Assembly: GCF_900110125.1 (NCBI RefSeq)
Contig: NZ_FOCN01000018.1
Span: 1 to 63,107 of the forward strand
Origin: Cryobacterium luteum
Lineage (GTDB): Bacteria > Actinomycetota > Actinomycetes > Actinomycetales > Microbacteriaceae
Reading direction: 5' to 3'
Length of the DNA stretch: 63,107 bases
Part shown: in pieces, positions 8,402 to 16,340 of the stretch
Layout: every line of letters starts with the position of its first letter
How positions within the stretch are numbered: position 1 is the stretch's first letter
Notes under the pieces: model-generated
Told to the model about the DNA's origin: nothing
Databases searched by the model: none
What the model saw: the letters and a program-made list of their open reading frames with translations, nothing else
Program-made: the position numbers and the translations under genes

Positions 8402-9421
8402 TCAGCTCCCCAGCAGCCAGGCGGAGGCCGAAGCTCGATATCGGTCGATGCCCTTGTACTCGGCCATGTCGGCCGGAAGTTCCGCCAGCACCTGACCGAG
8501 TCGCCGCCGCCAGGCCGGAACCGTCGCAATCTCGGTGAGCGAGACCAGGTAGCTGCGCACCAGAAAAAGCACGGTACCGGTGCGTGGCAGTCGGATGAGG
8601 TGCTGCACCTCGACCCGCAGGTGCAGCCGATCCGGCAGCGCAGGGTCGAGCAGCACCAGACGCCGATCGGCGCCCCACTCGGGGTAGCTGTCGGTGGAGG
8701 TGTCCAGGCGGCGATCCACGGTCATGGTCCAGTTGGTACGACGGAAATTGTCGCCCGGCTGCAGTCGCAGCAAAAACTGTTCGGCCCGGCTGACGATGCG
8801 TTCCTCGTGCACGCGGGGGACCGGCCCGTGAATCTCGGTGAAGCGCATGCCCACATCGAAGCCGAGGCACCAGTCCGCGGCGAAGGTGACCGACCCGGCA
8901 TCCAGCCAGAGTGCGCCGTCTCGGGCGTCGAGCAGCGCGATGTCATCCTGGATCTGGCCGCCGATGAACACCAGCGGGTCCATCCCGAGCGAAGAATCAT
9001 CGCCGATCACGAACTCGAGCTCGAGCCCGAGCAGGTCGTTGCGCCAAGAACAGTTGAGCCCGTCGCGGTAAAAGGCCATCATCTCGGGATAATCGGCGGC
9101 CATGATCGGCAGGAGCGTCTCGATCACGTCCCAGACCGCGGGACGCATGTGCGCGAGGGTCTGGCAGCGCGAGGGATCGCGGGCGAGGATCTCGGCCCGT
9201 TCGGCCAGGTCGCAGCGGTAGTCACAGTCGATGTCGATGATGTTCTCACCCCAGTGGCCGGCATCGGTGTCAACCCGGCCGGGGGCTGGTTCCACGTTGG
9301 CGCTGTAGCGGTAGCTGTTCGCCGTGAACGGGAAGGGCAGGTGCCGGGCACGCTCGGCGAATGGGGCACCGGAAGCAGGATCAGGCAGCGGTGCAGTGTC
9401 GGTCAGTGGTGCAGGCGTCAT
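8402..9421 (-). CDS. DUF3445 heme-dependent oxidative N-demethylase, alpha-like subunit (module 1)
   Basis: 339 residues matching the DUF3445/HODM alpha family: NSYRYSANVEPAPGRV near the N-terminus, a central SWRNDLLGLELEFVIGDD block, FDVGMRFTEIHGPVPRVHEERIVSRAEQFLLRL, and RTNWTMTVD. In the characterised Pseudomonas enzyme this subunit holds heme in a PAS-like fold and oxidatively demethylates a methylated amine, releasing formaldehyde. Start is the ATG at 9421, which overlaps the reductase stop by four bases (ATGA). It is the last gene of a cupin, DmmA-like, reductase, alpha operon. A second, diverged copy lies at 13113-14102. Substrate may be di- or trimethylamine or another N-methyl compound. 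Confidence 0.88.
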   Translation of the reverse strand: MTPAPLTDTAPLPDPASGAPFAERARHLPFPFTANSYRYSANVEPAPGRVDTDAGHWGENIIDIDCDYRCDLAERAEILARDPSRCQTLAHMRPAVWDVIETLLPIMAADYPEMMAFYRDGLNCSWRNDLLGLELEFVIGDDSSLGMDPLVFIGGQIQDDIALLDARDGALWLDAGSVTFAADWCLGFDVGMRFTEIHGPVPRVHEERIVSRAEQFLLRLQPGDNFRRTNWTMTVDRRLDTSTDSYPEWGADRRLVLLDPALPDRLHLRVEVQHLIRLPRTGTVLFLVRSYLVSLTEIATVPAWRRRLGQVLAELPADMAEYKGIDRYRASASAWLLGS

Positions 9422-10359
9422 AGGTCCAACTCCAGTTCGTGGTCGAGGCCGCGCGAGACGCAACACATCATGCTGGCGTTCTCAGTTTTTTCGTCGTCGC
9501 TGAGATACAGGTCGCGGTGGTCGGGTCGGCCCCGGAGCACGGGCACGATGCACTCGCCGCAGATTCCGCTGCGGCACATGTTCGGTACCACGTGGTCGGC
9601 CCGCTCCAGCGCGTCGAGCAGTGACACCCCGGCGGGTACGTCCACGTCCACGTCGCTTCGAGCCAGGTGTACTCGAAAAGGTTTACCCGGGCCGAGATCG
9701 GCGGCAGCGAACGGTTCGGAGTGCAGCCTTGAACCGGGCCAGCCGGCATCCGCTGCCGCCTGCAGCACGTTCGCGCTGAACTCGACCGGCCCGCAGACGT
9801 AGAGGTGGGTGCCCAGAGGTTGGCTGCGCAGGTGCTCGGCGAGCACGACGGTGAAGTGTTCGCGGCCCGTGCTCTCCACCAGCGCGGTACCGGCCAGGGC
9901 CCGTGCCTCGTCGAGGTGAGCGGCCGCGCCGGGGCGGTAGCGGTACAGCAGGGTCGTCGGCCGTTGCCAGTCCCGGCCGGCCTTGAGGTGCGAGATCATC
10001 GGGGTGATGCCGATTCCGGCGGCGATCAACAGGTGCCATCTGGCCGTGGCGATCGGCGCGAACGCGCTGCGCGGGCGAGACACGCTCACCGCGTCGCCGA
10101 CCCTAAGGGTGTGCAGGGCCAGCGAGCCGCCGGCGCCGCCTGGCTGGCGCAACACCGAAATGGTGTACTCGCTCGGGTTGCTGCCCGATCCGGTGAGCGA
10201 ATAGGAGTTGGTGCGCCCGGCACGGTGCACCACGATGTGGCTGCCCGCGACGTACGCGGGAAGAAGGCCACCGTCGGTCGCCTCGAACGCCAGCGAACGG
10301 ATGCCCGGGGCCGCCACGGTCACACCGCGCACGACGAGGTCGAGCAAGGCGCCTGTCAC
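9418..10359 (-). CDS. phthalate-dioxygenase-reductase-type electron transfer subunit (module 1)
   Basis: 313 residues with three parts in order: a flavin-binding barrel with RTNSYSLTGSG, a nucleotide-binding fold (LIAAGIGITPMISHLKA, then YVCGPVEF), and a C-terminal plant-type [2Fe-2S] ferredoxin with cysteines in NMCRSGICGECIV and MCCVSRG. It should pass electrons from NAD(P)H through flavin and iron-sulfur to the heme subunit. The GTG start at 10359 overlaps the preceding stop (GTGA), and the gene is coupled to the alpha gene at the other end. It corresponds to the reductase subunit of dimethylamine monooxygenase/HODM complexes. Family call is firm, partner by context. Confidence 0.88.
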   Translation of the reverse strand: MTGALLDLVVRGVTVAAPGIRSLAFEATDGGLLPAYVAGSHIVVHRAGRTNSYSLTGSGSNPSEYTISVLRQPGGAGGSLALHTLRVGDAVSVSRPRSAFAPIATARWHLLIAAGIGITPMISHLKAGRDWQRPTTLLYRYRPGAAAHLDEARALAGTALVESTGREHFTVVLAEHLRSQPLGTHLYVCGPVEFSANVLQAAADAGWPGSRLHSEPFAAADLGPGKPFRVHLARSDVDVDVPAGVSLLDALERADHVVPNMCRSGICGECIVPVLRGRPDHRDLYLSDDEKTENASMMCCVSRGLDHELELDL

Positions 10360-10901
10360 TGCGCCTCCTCGGCGTCGACCATGAACCCCAGGTAGGCGGT
10401 ACTGCGCCGGGAGAAGTGGTGGTAGGTCAGCAGGGATCGGTCGCACCCGGCACAGCTCACGACGCCGCCGATCGGCTGCGCGGTCTCAGTCACCGTCTTG
10501 CAGTGGGCGCAGTGCACCCGGAGAGTACTGCGGTCGGTGGTGCAGAGCGCGATTTCCTCGTCGAGGGCGCCGCAGGCGAGTGCCTGGGAGCGGGCCTGGT
10601 AGACATCCGTTTCGGGCCCGGCCAGGAGTAGCCGAACCCCGACGTGCGCGGTGGACAGAAGCGTGCCGATGTGGGTGAGGGCGGAACGGTCAGCGCGCGG
10701 CGCGGTGAATTCGCGCCAGAGCGCGGCCGGGGCGCTGGCGCGCGGCCAGGTGGTACTGGCCGCAGCGGGAGCGGCCGTTCCAAAGCAGTAGACGATGCAC
10801 TCCCGGGCCGCGACGAGCAGGCTGATGGTGTAAGCACTGCTCGTCGCGGCCCGGGGAACGCTCGTGGTGGCCGTGGCGAGCACGGCGGTACCGGCGGTCA
10901 T
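10356..10901 (-). CDS. DmmA-like small subunit of dimethylamine monooxygenase-type complex (module 1)
   Basis: 181 residues. The N-terminal part looks like an alpha/beta fold (VGVRLLLAGPETDVYQARSQALACGALDEEI). The C-terminus carries two CxxC pairs (CAHCKTVT and CAGCDRSL) typical of a zinc ribbon, followed by the YHHFSRRSTAYLGFMVD tail seen in the DmmA family. Start ATG 10901 has GGAG five bases upstream. It lies 16 bp after the cupin gene and overlaps the reductase gene. The copy in module 2 has exactly the same length. Its role in the complex, probably assembly or cofactor transfer, cannot be read from sequence. Confidence 0.8.
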   Translation of the reverse strand: MTAGTAVLATATTSVPRAATSSAYTISLLVAARECIVYCFGTAAPAAASTTWPRASAPAALWREFTAPRADRSALTHIGTLLSTAHVGVRLLLAGPETDVYQARSQALACGALDEEIALCTTDRSTLRVHCAHCKTVTETAQPIGGVVSCAGCDRSLLTYHHFSRRSTAYLGFMVDAEEAQ

Positions 10902-10917
10902 GATTTCTCCGACCGGC

Positions 10918-11298
10918 CTAGGGTGCGAACGAGCGGTGTCCGACGTAGTATCCGAGCGCATAATCGAGCGTCTCGAACTTGACCGTTGTGCCCTTGGGAA
11001 AGAACAACACGTCCTTGGCGACGGCATGGGTGACCTCGCCGGTGGCCTGGTCGGTCAGGATGAATTCGCCGTCGACGACCACCTTCATCTCGTCGTAGGT
11101 GTACTCGTAGACGAGCGGCTCCGAGGCCTTGAGTTCGAAGAAGCCGCACGAGATTGCAGCGCCCCCGGGATTGGACAGCGCGTCGCCGATGAAGGCCTCC
11201 GACCCCGGCGCGTTCATGCTCGGCAGGCCCAGGTAGGCGCCTTCGACCTTGTGGATCGAGCCGGCCTTGGTGAGCGTGCCGTTGAGGGTTGTGGTCAT
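10918..11298 (-). CDS. small cupin protein (EutQ-like) heading N-demethylase module 1
   Basis: 126 residues forming a single cupin barrel: EPLVYEYTYDEMKVVVDGEFILTD, then KDVLFFPKGTTVKFET. The similarity is to EutQ-like cupins. Only acidic and tyrosine residues stand where metal-binding histidines would be expected, so a non-enzymatic role is possible. ATG 11298 is preceded by AAGGAGACCACG, a strong ribosome site. It is the first gene of the module 1 operon; module 2 has no counterpart. It might be an accessory subunit, a substrate-binding protein or a formaldehyde/amine-handling factor. Confidence 0.75.
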   Translation of the reverse strand: MTTTLNGTLTKAGSIHKVEGAYLGLPSMNAPGSEAFIGDALSNPGGAAISCGFFELKASEPLVYEYTYDEMKVVVDGEFILTDQATGEVTHAVAKDVLFFPKGTTVKFETLDYALGYYVGHRSFAP

Positions 11299-11349
11299 CG
11301 TGGTCTCCTTGTCGCTGTCGTGCGGGCAGTGAATCTGCTTACACAATGA

Positions 11350-11377
11350 TTACTCGCAGTAAACCCGGATCGGGTTT
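11350..11377. promoter_or_regulatory. two stacked inverted repeats in the divergent N-demethylase promoter region
   Basis: TTACT-CGC-AGTAA (11350-11362) is directly followed by AAACCCG-GAT-CGGGTTT (11361-11377). Both are perfect. They are 52 bp from the cupin start and lie in the 235-bp region that drives both modules. An AGTAAT half-site recurs at 11507-11512 near the other start. They are likely operators for a cluster regulator, perhaps the XRE-cupin protein. Confidence 0.55.
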
Positions 11378-11533
11378 CCGGATTGTTAAATGCACGTTTC
11401 GTCTGGCCGGTCACCCCCGTTCGGGATGGTGGCGACGATCGACGCGGCGATTTTACGTGCGCGAAACACCGACCGTGTTGATTGCCGGTAAACATGGTTG
11501 CACCACAGTAATCATCGATTGATTGGAGAAGCC

Positions 11534-12079
11534 GTGCCGACGCTCAATAGCGTGTACGTCCACCCACCGGCTCGCAGCCTGCCGCTCTGGCCTGCCGGCG
11601 ACCTCGACACCAGCGCGCGTTCGCACCTCATCGTGCCGATTGGCGGCCGGGCCGAGACCGACCTCGCCCGACAGCGACTGCGCCAGGCGCAGCTCCTCGC
11701 GCCGAGCACGCTCCTGGCCTTTGCTGCCCTCGGCCCGGCCGAGGCCGACACCCTGAGCGCGGTGTACCGCAGCGCCCGCGTCGGGCTGCGCGTTCTCATC
11801 ATCGGCGGCCAGTTCGACGTGTTTCAGGCGCTCGCCGCGGCCCGCGGCGCGGGACTGTTGCCGCCGGAACTGCGCTGCATCCTCACCCACACCAGAGACC
11901 TCCCGATGTTCTGCGCACACTGCCGGGCCACCAGCCGGGTCGCAGCCGCACCCGGTTCCCTCGTCACCTGCCCCGGCTGCGCGCGCACCCTCGAAATCCA
12001 CGAACACACCTCGTCGCGGCGCGGCAGCTTCCTCGCCTCGCAGGCCGCTGTCCCGAACACCCTGGCGCAGGCAGCATGA
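11534..12079 (+). CDS. DmmA-like small subunit of dimethylamine monooxygenase-type complex (module 2)
   Basis: 181 residues from a GTG preceded by TTGGAGAAGCC. The layout matches module 1: an alpha/beta region (ARVGLRVLIIGGQFDVFQALAAARGAGLLPPEL) and a C-terminal double CxxC (CAHCRATS, CPGCARTL), then SSRRGSFL. First gene of the plus-strand operon, ending in an ATGA overlap with the reductase. The two small subunits have the same length but clearly different sequence, which argues for old duplication or separate acquisition. Confidence 0.8.
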   Translation: MPTLNSVYVHPPARSLPLWPAGDLDTSARSHLIVPIGGRAETDLARQRLRQAQLLAPSTLLAFAALGPAEADTLSAVYRSARVGLRVLIIGGQFDVFQALAAARGAGLLPPELRCILTHTRDLPMFCAHCRATSRVAAAPGSLVTCPGCARTLEIHEHTSSRRGSFLASQAAVPNTLAQAA

Positions 12080-13116
12080 CGGTGGTCAGCCCGGCGCCGA
12101 CGCGCGCGGTGGATCCGCGCAAACCGGGCCACCAGCATCCGTCCTTCGATACCGGCGTGCGATCGCTCGTGGTGACCGCGGTGCGCGAGCTCACCGACGC
12201 GATCGTGCAGATCGTTCTCGAAGACCCCGCCGGGGGCATGCTCGCCGCGTATGAGCCCGGCAGCCACCTGATCGTGCAGGCCGGCCCGGTGCGCAACACC
12301 TATTCCCTGATCGATGACGGCGTCAACCCGCACCGCTACGCGATTTCCGTGCTGCGGCGCAGCGCCCCTGTTCCAGCGGGCGGGTCAGCCGAATCGAGCG
12401 GTTCGGCCTGGCTGCACGACTACGTGCAGGTCGGCCGACGGGTTGAGATCGAGGGCCCGCGATCGCTCTTCGCACCCGTCACCACCGAGCGTAAGGCCCT
12501 GCTGATCGCGGGGGGAATCGGGGTCACTCCCATTCTTTCGCACACCCGGGCTGCCGCACGCTGGGGCCGCCCCGCCGAGGTGATCTACAGTTACCGCGCC
12601 GGGTGCGGCGCCCACCGGGATGACCTGCGCGCCCTCGCCGCGAGCGGGGCGATCACCCTGCACGAAGTGCACACCAGAACGGATGCCGCCGCCCTGCTCT
12701 CCGAGCGCCTCGCCGCCCAGCCGATGGGTACCCACGCCTACGCCTGCGGCCCACCCGCCTTCGTCGACCGCTATCTCGAGCTCGGCGAGGCCGCCGGATG
12801 GCCGGCCGATCGCCTGCACTCTGAACGATTCGAAGTGCCGCCGCAGGATGCCGGCCTGCCGTTCGCGGCCATCATCGCCTCGACCGGCGCGCGCCTGGCG
12901 GTGCCGGCCGGCGTCAGCCTGCTGCAGACGCTGCTCGACAACGGCCACGATGTGGCCAACCTCTGCCGCCAGGGGGTGTGCGGCGAATGCCGCATCCCGG
13001 TGCGATCCGGACAGATCGAACACCGAGATTACGTACTCTCCGAGCGGGAGAAAGCCGACAACACCACCATGCTCTGCTGCGTTTCACGCGGCGCTGAAAT
13101 CGAGGTAGACCTGTGA
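12076..13116 (+). CDS. phthalate-dioxygenase-reductase-type electron transfer subunit (module 2)
   Basis: 346 residues. It has an extra N-terminal tail of about 25 residues, then the flavin barrel (RNTYSLIDDGVNPHRYAISVLRR), the nucleotide-binding fold (LLIAGGIGVTPILSHTRAA, YACGPPAFVDRYL) and the ferredoxin (NLCRQGVCGECRIPVRSG with LCCVSRG). Role as for module 1: electrons from NAD(P)H to the heme subunit. It is coupled at both ends, ATGA with the small subunit and GTGA with the alpha gene, which implies fixed stoichiometry. Confidence 0.88.
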   Translation: MTVVSPAPTRAVDPRKPGHQHPSFDTGVRSLVVTAVRELTDAIVQIVLEDPAGGMLAAYEPGSHLIVQAGPVRNTYSLIDDGVNPHRYAISVLRRSAPVPAGGSAESSGSAWLHDYVQVGRRVEIEGPRSLFAPVTTERKALLIAGGIGVTPILSHTRAAARWGRPAEVIYSYRAGCGAHRDDLRALAASGAITLHEVHTRTDAAALLSERLAAQPMGTHAYACGPPAFVDRYLELGEAAGWPADRLHSERFEVPPQDAGLPFAAIIASTGARLAVPAGVSLLQTLLDNGHDVANLCRQGVCGECRIPVRSGQIEHRDYVLSEREKADNTTMLCCVSRGAEIEVDL

Positions 13117-14102
13117 CGAACACCAGTACGGCCGAGATCACCCACACGACCAACCTGCCCTGGCCGTTTCCCGACGACCTCACGGCCTTTCGATACTCGG
13201 TCAACGTGGAGCCGGCCCGGGTGCTGCGCGCAACCGCCGGAGGCTCCTGGGGCGCCCACATCGTCGATCTCACCAACCCCGACTACCCGCAGGTGATGGC
13301 GGAGCGCCGCCGCATCCTCGACGCTGATCCCGGGCGCACCCAGATTCTGGACGGCATGATGCCGGCCTGCTGGGACATCCTGGTCTACTACCTGCGAGAC
13401 CTGGCCCTCTCCTATCCGCTCAGCTGTCACCTCGCCGAGAACGGTGACCGGTTCCACTGGCGCAACAACCTGCTCGGCACCGACCAGACCTTCGTGCTGG
13501 GCGACCTCAGCACCCTGCCGTATGACCCGCTGAGCTTTCTCGGCCGGGAGATTCCCGACGATCTGCTCCTGGTGAAGGAGCGCGACGGACAACTCTTCTT
13601 CGACGCCGGGCTCGTGACCTTCGCCGCGGCCTGGTCGGTCAGCTTCGACGTCGGCATGAATTTTCGGGAGATCCACGGTCCGGTTCCCCGTTTCACCGGC
13701 GAGGGACTCACGAGCCGCGCCGAGTTGTTTCTCATGCACCTGCCCACCGATTCGGTCTACCGGCGGGTCAACTGGACCCTGTCGGCCTCCGGATCGCGCA
13801 AACTCGACGTCAGTCTCGAAGAACTCCCGGAATGGGGCGGCGACATGCCCCGACTGGTGAGCGACCGTGACTTCGGCAACGTGCAGCTGCGCATCGAACT
13901 GGAGCATTTCATGCGCCTCCCGATGTCGGGGGCGATCACCTTCTGCATCCGCACCTTCATGGCGTCATTCGCCGAGATCAAGGCCATTCCCGCCTGGCGA
14001 GACCAGCTCGCCCAGGTGCTCACCGAACTTCCCGACGACCTCGCCACCTACAAGGGGTTCATCGGTCACCGCACCGAGGCCGTCGCCTGGCTGCTTGCCT
14101 AA
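13113..14102 (+). CDS. DUF3445 heme-dependent oxidative N-demethylase, alpha-like subunit (module 2)
   Basis: 329 residues from a GTG at 13113. The same landmarks as module 1 are present: FRYSVNVEPARVLRA, HWRNNLLGTDQTFVLGDL, FDVGMNFREIHGPVPRF, RVNWTLSAS and FMRLPMSGAITFCIRTF. The heme subunit performs the oxygen-dependent removal of an N-methyl group as formaldehyde. It is followed 67 bp on by the ammonium transporter. The conserved core and the drift elsewhere suggest a different N-methyl substrate from module 1, for instance successive demethylation steps. Confidence 0.88.
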   Translation: MTNTSTAEITHTTNLPWPFPDDLTAFRYSVNVEPARVLRATAGGSWGAHIVDLTNPDYPQVMAERRRILDADPGRTQILDGMMPACWDILVYYLRDLALSYPLSCHLAENGDRFHWRNNLLGTDQTFVLGDLSTLPYDPLSFLGREIPDDLLLVKERDGQLFFDAGLVTFAAAWSVSFDVGMNFREIHGPVPRFTGEGLTSRAELFLMHLPTDSVYRRVNWTLSASGSRKLDVSLEELPEWGGDMPRLVSDRDFGNVQLRIELEHFMRLPMSGAITFCIRTFMASFAEIKAIPAWRDQLAQVLTELPDDLATYKGFIGHRTEAVAWLLA

Positions 14103-14169
14103 CCGCGCCACCCGCAGCATCCACTCCCCAGAGCACCAGCCACACACCACCAGCAACAGGAGAACCCCT

Positions 14170-15420
14170 ATGCCCGCCGCAGACCTCGCCTGGCTTCTCG
14201 CCGCCTTCGCCCTCGTCTCGCTCATGTTTCCCGGTCTCGCCATGTTTTACGGAGGCATGCTCGGCAGCAAGAACGTGCTCAACATGATCATGATGGTCAT
14301 GAGCTCCCTCGCCGTCACGAGCGTGCTCTACGTGCTCTACGGCTACAGCATGGTCTCCGGAAACTCCCTCGGCGGCCTCGGCATCATCGGGGATCCGCTG
14401 GAATTCTTCGGGCTGCAGAGTTTCGTAGCGGATGCCGGCAGCAATGGTGCCGAGGGCCTGTATTGGGCGGCATTCTTCATACTGTTCGCCGCAATCACCA
14501 TCGCCATCGTGGCCAGCGGCGCGGCCGGACGCATGAAATTCGGCGCCTGGATTTTGTTCTCCGGACTCTGGCTCACCCTGGTCTATTTTCCCCTCGCCCA
14601 CCAGGTCTTCACCTTCACCGACGAGGAGAGCGGCTATGTCGGCGGCTGGCTGCGCAACGTCATCGAACTGCACGACTTCGCCGGCGGCACCGCCGTGCAC
14701 ATGAACGCCGGCGTCGCCGCGCTCGCGCTCGCGCTCGCGCTCGTGCTCGGCAAGAGCAAGGGCGGCCACCGCCCGCACAACCTGCCGCTCGTCGTACTCG
14801 GCGCCGGTATTCTCTGGTTCGGTTGGTACGGCTTCAACGGCGGATCCGCCGCCGGCGCGAACTTTCTCGCCCAGTACGTCGTGCTCACCTCGCTGCTGGC
14901 CGGTTCGGCCGGCATGATCGGGTTCGCGCTCGTCGAGAAGATTCGCACCGGACGTGCGACCACCCTCGGCATGGCCTCCGGCGCCATCGCGGGACTCGTG
15001 GGCATCACCCCGTCAGCCGACGCCGTCAACCCGGTCGGGGCGCTGCTCGTGGGCCTGTTCAGCGGTGCCGTCGTTTGCCTGACCCTAAAATGGAAGACCA
15101 AACTGGGTATCGACGACACCCTCGACGCGTTCGCGGTGCACGGCGTCGGCGGAGTGGTCGGTGTGATCTGTGTCGTGCTGTTCGCCGCGAGCGACGCACC
15201 GGCCGGCATTACCGGCATCCTCTTCGGGGGCAGCTGGGATATCGTCTGGCGTGAGCTGGTGGCCATCACGGTGACCTGCGTCTATTCCTTCACCATGACC
15301 TACGCCATCGCCTGGACCCTGAACAAGACCATCGGGCTGCGCGTGTCCGAAGAAGAAGAATATGTGGGCCTCGACGTGAGCTACCACGCCGAGACAGCCT
15401 ATGATTCCGGCCGCGTCTAA
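14170..15420 (+). CDS. amt: ammonium transporter (Amt/Rh family)
   Basis: 416 residues, about eleven transmembrane helices. Family landmarks are GLAMFYGGMLGSKNVLNMIMM at the start, DFAGGTAVHMNAGVAALALAL with the pore histidine region, FGWYGFNGGSAAG and DAFAVHGVGGVVG with the second pore histidine. It conducts ammonium, and often methylammonium, across the cytoplasmic membrane. ATG 14170 has AGGAG eight bases upstream. It sits in line with N-demethylase module 2 and is followed by a PII gene, the usual amt-glnK pairing. Its position suggests recapture of methylammonium or ammonium released by demethylation. Confidence 0.93.
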   Translation: MPAADLAWLLAAFALVSLMFPGLAMFYGGMLGSKNVLNMIMMVMSSLAVTSVLYVLYGYSMVSGNSLGGLGIIGDPLEFFGLQSFVADAGSNGAEGLYWAAFFILFAAITIAIVASGAAGRMKFGAWILFSGLWLTLVYFPLAHQVFTFTDEESGYVGGWLRNVIELHDFAGGTAVHMNAGVAALALALALVLGKSKGGHRPHNLPLVVLGAGILWFGWYGFNGGSAAGANFLAQYVVLTSLLAGSAGMIGFALVEKIRTGRATTLGMASGAIAGLVGITPSADAVNPVGALLVGLFSGAVVCLTLKWKTKLGIDDTLDAFAVHGVGGVVGVICVVLFAASDAPAGITGILFGGSWDIVWRELVAITVTCVYSFTMTYAIAWTLNKTIGLRVSEEEEYVGLDVSYHAETAYDSGRV

Positions 15421-15454
15421 CACCCCCTCCGCACCCGCCACCAAAGGACTCACC

Positions 15455-15793
15455 ATGAAACTCATCACCGCGATCATTCAGCCGCACCGCCTGGACGCCG
15501 TGCACGATGCCCTCATCGGCGTACACGTGAACGGCCTTACCGTCACCGAGGTGAGCGGGTACGGCTCGCAAAAGGGCCACTCCGAGATCTACCGCGGCGC
15601 CGAGTACACCGTCTCCTTTCGGCCCAAGGTGCGCATCGACGTGATCGTCACCGACGAAGACCTCGACTCCACGATTCAGACCATCGTCGACGCGGCCTGC
15701 ACCGGCAAGATCGGCGACGGTAAGGTCTGGGCCACCGACGTGTCCGACGTCGTGCGGGTGCGCACGGGGGAGCGCGGTCCCGCCGCCGTGTAG
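15455..15793 (+). CDS. glnK: PII nitrogen regulatory protein (GlnK/GlnB)
   Basis: 112 residues, the standard PII length. The T-loop reads GYGSQKGHSEIYRGAEYTVSFRPKVRID, with Tyr51 in GAEY at the position that is adenylylated or uridylylated in other PII proteins. The C-terminal part (GKIGDGKVWATDVSDVVRVRTGERG) is the B/C-loop nucleotide site. PII proteins bind ATP/ADP and 2-oxoglutarate and close Amt channels by inserting the T-loop. The usual GRQKG before the T-loop is here GYGSQKG, a small deviation. Cotranscription with amt is likely; no glnD is in the window. Confidence 0.92.
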   Translation: MKLITAIIQPHRLDAVHDALIGVHVNGLTVTEVSGYGSQKGHSEIYRGAEYTVSFRPKVRIDVIVTDEDLDSTIQTIVDAACTGKIGDGKVWATDVSDVVRVRTGERGPAAV

Positions 15794-15833
15794 GGCAGGG
15801 GGCAGCGCGGAACGCCGGAGTATCCTGTGCGGC

Positions 15834-16340
15834 ATGATCGATTCGCTTTCCACCACGACCGTGCGCGGCATGATCGACTTCGCACCCGGCCAGCGGCCAC
15901 CGACACCGTTCACGGTCACGGTCCTGGTCGAAGACGTGTCGAAAGCGGATGCCCCGAGCACCATCGTCGGCCGGTCCCGTTTTGAGATTCCCGCGTCGGC
16001 ACCCGTCGACTCGGCGTGTGCCGCGCGGCCCGACACCGGAGTGCCCTTCCACGTGGCCGTACCGACCAGCCTGATCGCTGCGCCGCGTCGATTGAATGTA
16101 CGCGTGCATGTGCGATCGGGCGTCACGGCACACACCGCCGACACCGAGAACGTGCGCCGCGAGCCAGATTCGCGCGAGCCGATGGCGCACCCCGAGGCCC
16201 GAGAGCCTTCCCGAGCCACGCATGAGTTGGAGTTTGAACGGCCCGACATCACCGAGGGGGACTTCGTCTCGACTCAGTCCCACTCGGTGCTGCCAGGCCA
16301 GGGCCGTGCTTCAGTTCGTATCCCGGTGCTGCGAGTCTGA
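15834..16340 (+). CDS. YscW/YbaY-like lipoprotein-domain protein, cytosolic form
   Basis: 168 residues. The opening [37 protein letters not shown] is characteristic of the YbaY/YscW-type beta domain (named after type III secretion lipoproteins). There is no signal peptide or lipobox, so this version is probably cytoplasmic. The rest is hydrophilic. ATG 15834 lies seven bases after TATCCT (15821-15826), consistent with a leaderless transcript. The 3' end overlaps the convergent astacin gene by 30 bp. Function unknown. Confidence 0.65.
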   Translation: MIDSLSTTTVRGMIDFAPGQRPPTPFTVTVLVEDVSKADAPSTIVGRSRFEIPASAPVDSACAARPDTGVPFHVAVPTSLIAAPRRLNVRVHVRSGVTAHTADTENVRREPDSREPMAHPEAREPSRATHELEFERPDITEGDFVSTQSHSVLPGQGRASVRIPVLRV

